A DNA stretch of 64,000 nt, from the NCBI RefSeq assembly GCF_027533645.1, contig NZ_JAQAGY010000018.1, positions 90,571-154,570 on the forward strand, in the 5' to 3' direction. The stretch is from Paenibacillus caseinilyticus. Lineage in GTDB: Bacteria; Bacillota; Bacilli; Paenibacillales; NBRC-103111. This document shows, in pieces, positions 62,172-64,000 of this stretch (position 1 is the first letter of the stretch; every line of letters starts with the position of its first letter). A program made the translations under genes and the position numbers. The notes beneath the pieces are model-generated. The model saw only the letters and a list, made by a program, of their open reading frames with translations, was not told the origin of the DNA and did not search any database.

Positions 62172-62912
62172 ATGGAGAAGAAACAGCTGGACCAGCTTCG
62201 GTTATTCAGAAATAAAGTAACGCGGTTTATGATGATGTACAAGTTTGCTTTGGCAGAGCTCGAGACCAAAATTAAAATACTTAATGAAGAATTTCATTTA
62301 TTACATGAATACAATCCAATCGAACATACCAAATCCCGCGTGAAATCGCCCGAGAGTATAATGGAGAAATTACACCGGAAGGGAGGAAGCACGACTTTAT
62401 CCGGCATAAGAGAAACGATTAAAGACATTGCGGGTTTACGTATCACTTGCTCCTTCATTGAAGATATATACTGGATCAGCGATATGCTCAAAAACCAAAC
62501 GGATCTCCACGTCGTACAAATCAAAGATTACATAGAACATCCGAAGCCCAATGGGTACCGGAGTCTCCATCTTCTAATCCAAGTGCCTGTATTCATGTCG
62601 GACAGACAGGAGCTTGTATATGTTGAAGTCCAGATCCGGACCATCGCTATGGATTTTTGGGCCAGTCTTGAGCATAAAATCTTCTATAAATACGATGGAG
62701 CTGTACCGCCGAGGCTGTTGGAAGAGTTGAAAGACGCTGCCGATTCGGCAACCGCTCTGGATCGGAAGATGGAGAAACTGCACCATGAGATAGAAACAAT
62801 CAAATCAGCCGAGAGTGCGGATCCCGATTCCCCGGTTATGACTCAAATGACCCATGAACAGGGGGGCGTCATGCCCGAAGCATTGCTGCGAATGGCGAGC
62901 GAGGAGGAATAA
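62172..62912 (+). CDS. relP: small alarmone synthetase (RelP/YwaC type)
   Basis: A 246-residue single-domain (p)ppGpp synthetase: it transfers pyrophosphate from ATP to GDP or GTP and has no hydrolase domain. The synthetase fold is complete: YNPIEHTKSRVKSPESI, DIAGLRITCSFIEDIYWISD, KPNGYRSLHLLI, and EVQIRTIAMDFWASLEHKI with the catalytic Glu. Wording follows B. subtilis YwaC (RelP) rather than YjbM (RelQ). The frame extends to 61989; ATG 62037 (after GGGAGG) is an alternative start, but the homologous region fits a start at 62172 after GGAG. It lies directly upstream of an rRNA operon, the main target of ppGpp-linked growth control. Confidence 0.88.
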   Translation: MEKKQLDQLRLFRNKVTRFMMMYKFALAELETKIKILNEEFHLLHEYNPIEHTKSRVKSPESIMEKLHRKGGSTTLSGIRETIKDIAGLRITCSFIEDIYWISDMLKNQTDLHVVQIKDYIEHPKPNGYRSLHLLIQVPVFMSDRQELVYVEVQIRTIAMDFWASLEHKIFYKYDGAVPPRLLEELKDAADSATALDRKMEKLHHEIETIKSAESADPDSPVMTQMTHEQGGVMPEALLRMASEEE

Positions 62913-63105
62913 TAGAAGGGGTAGAGGTCAAAATGGGGACGAACTGCTTCACCTCTATTAAGCCTCAATGAAGGGTTCTATTCCTTCCTCCGCTGGAAAA
63001 CATAGAAGGGTTGCTTATCCTGCGGGGGTGTGGTACATTACAACTCCCCGGTTGCACCGGGATACTCTCCGATTGAATCCGGGGAGGTCAACCCCAAAAT
63101 AAGTA

Positions 63106-63134
63106 TTGATCTTTCGATGTGAATATGATAGATT
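63106..63134 (+). promoter_or_regulatory. probable rRNA operon promoter
   Basis: TTGATC (63106-63111) and TAGATT (63129-63134) are 17 bp apart; TATGAT at 63124-63129 is an overlapping alternative. The leader to the 16S start (63418) is about 280 nt and contains TGAAAACTGAACA near 63293, a sequence common in Firmicutes rRNA leaders. Upstream (about 63038-63090) a GC-rich dyad, CTCCCCGG/CCGGGGAG, has no clear T tract. No gene is seen between 62913 and 63417. Confidence 0.55.
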
Positions 63135-63417
63135 ACATCTCGCGGCTAAGAGCTGCATGTGAAATTCTTCTGGTGCTGGTCTTTCGGGTCATCCTTAGAT
63201 TGGATAACATTAGTAGGTTGCACGATGAGATGAAATATGCTACATTGATTCTCGCCGCTGAGACAAGCGGTTAACGAATCGAATTGCCCTTTGAAAACTG
63301 AACATCGAGTGAGTGTTAAATATAGAAGCTCAGTAATGAGTTTCTGCCATGCAGTTGCAATTGAGATGCCGGTTACGGCAGCGCAATTGTCAACCGTAAT
63401 GAGTCATCAGCTTTTCT

Positions 63418-64000
<583 letters not shown>

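Overview
The window reads as a high-GC Paenibacillus-type chromosome. Four things point that way: the 5' third of a Firmicutes 16S rRNA gene at the right edge, Gram-positive lipoprotein and S-layer anchors, LplB/YtcP/YtcQ-type sugar importers without their own ATPase, and spore-specific small proteins (GerPF-like, Sda-like). GC content and gene style would fit a species such as P. mucilaginosus, but that is inference. The window opens inside a KtrA-like RCK gene and closes inside the 16S gene.

Region 1 (1-9.6 kb) is mostly housekeeping: a KtrA-type C-terminus, a CPA1 Na+/H+ antiporter, a LysR regulator divergent from sdhCAB with a textbook sigma-A promoter and terminator, a LacI regulator with its own operator in an apparent operon with a GH88 unsaturated glucuronyl hydrolase, and a CDF metal exporter.

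Region 2 (9.6-10.6 kb) has no intact gene. It holds two Fur-like boxes followed by a strong terminator (a possible Fur-controlled small RNA) and a scrambled, frameshifted IS5-family transposase remnant.

Region 3 (10.6-28.5 kb) is a beta-fructan (levan/inulin type) locus. A LacI repressor is flanked by four near-identical operators; then come two permeases, a solute-binding lipoprotein, a cytoplasmic GH32 fructosidase, a 2092-residue SLH-anchored GH32 protein with four N-terminal repeats, a small-molecule kinase, an Sda-like 55-residue protein missed by ordinary ORF thresholds, and a second large secreted GH32 protein. Both secreted enzymes carry Glu where GH32 enzymes have the Asp nucleophile. 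Almost every gene here starts with TTG or GTG.

Region 4 (28.5-43.4 kb) holds a GerPF-like gene, an APC amino-acid permease, a YesN/YesM-type two-component system, a second ABC sugar importer operon with two identical 47-bp hairpin repeats before its binding-protein gene, an unusual membrane-anchored binding protein, an FAD oxidoreductase divergent from an ArsR-SRPBCC fusion regulator, and a DinB protein.

Region 5 (43.7-61.3 kb) resembles the B. subtilis yte/ytc rhamnogalacturonan locus: Gfo/Idh/MocA oxidoreductase (YteT-like), an enlarged GH105 protein (YteR-like), a membrane AraC regulator (YtdP/YesS-like), a third ABC importer (YteP/YtcP/YtcQ-like), an unassigned (alpha/alpha)6 glycosidase, a GH95 enzyme and a secreted pectate-lyase-like protein. 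Secreted lyase, importer and cytoplasmic hydrolases together form a pectin side-chain and backbone degradation pathway. The window ends with a second DinB protein, a RelP-type small alarmone synthetase and an rRNA operon.
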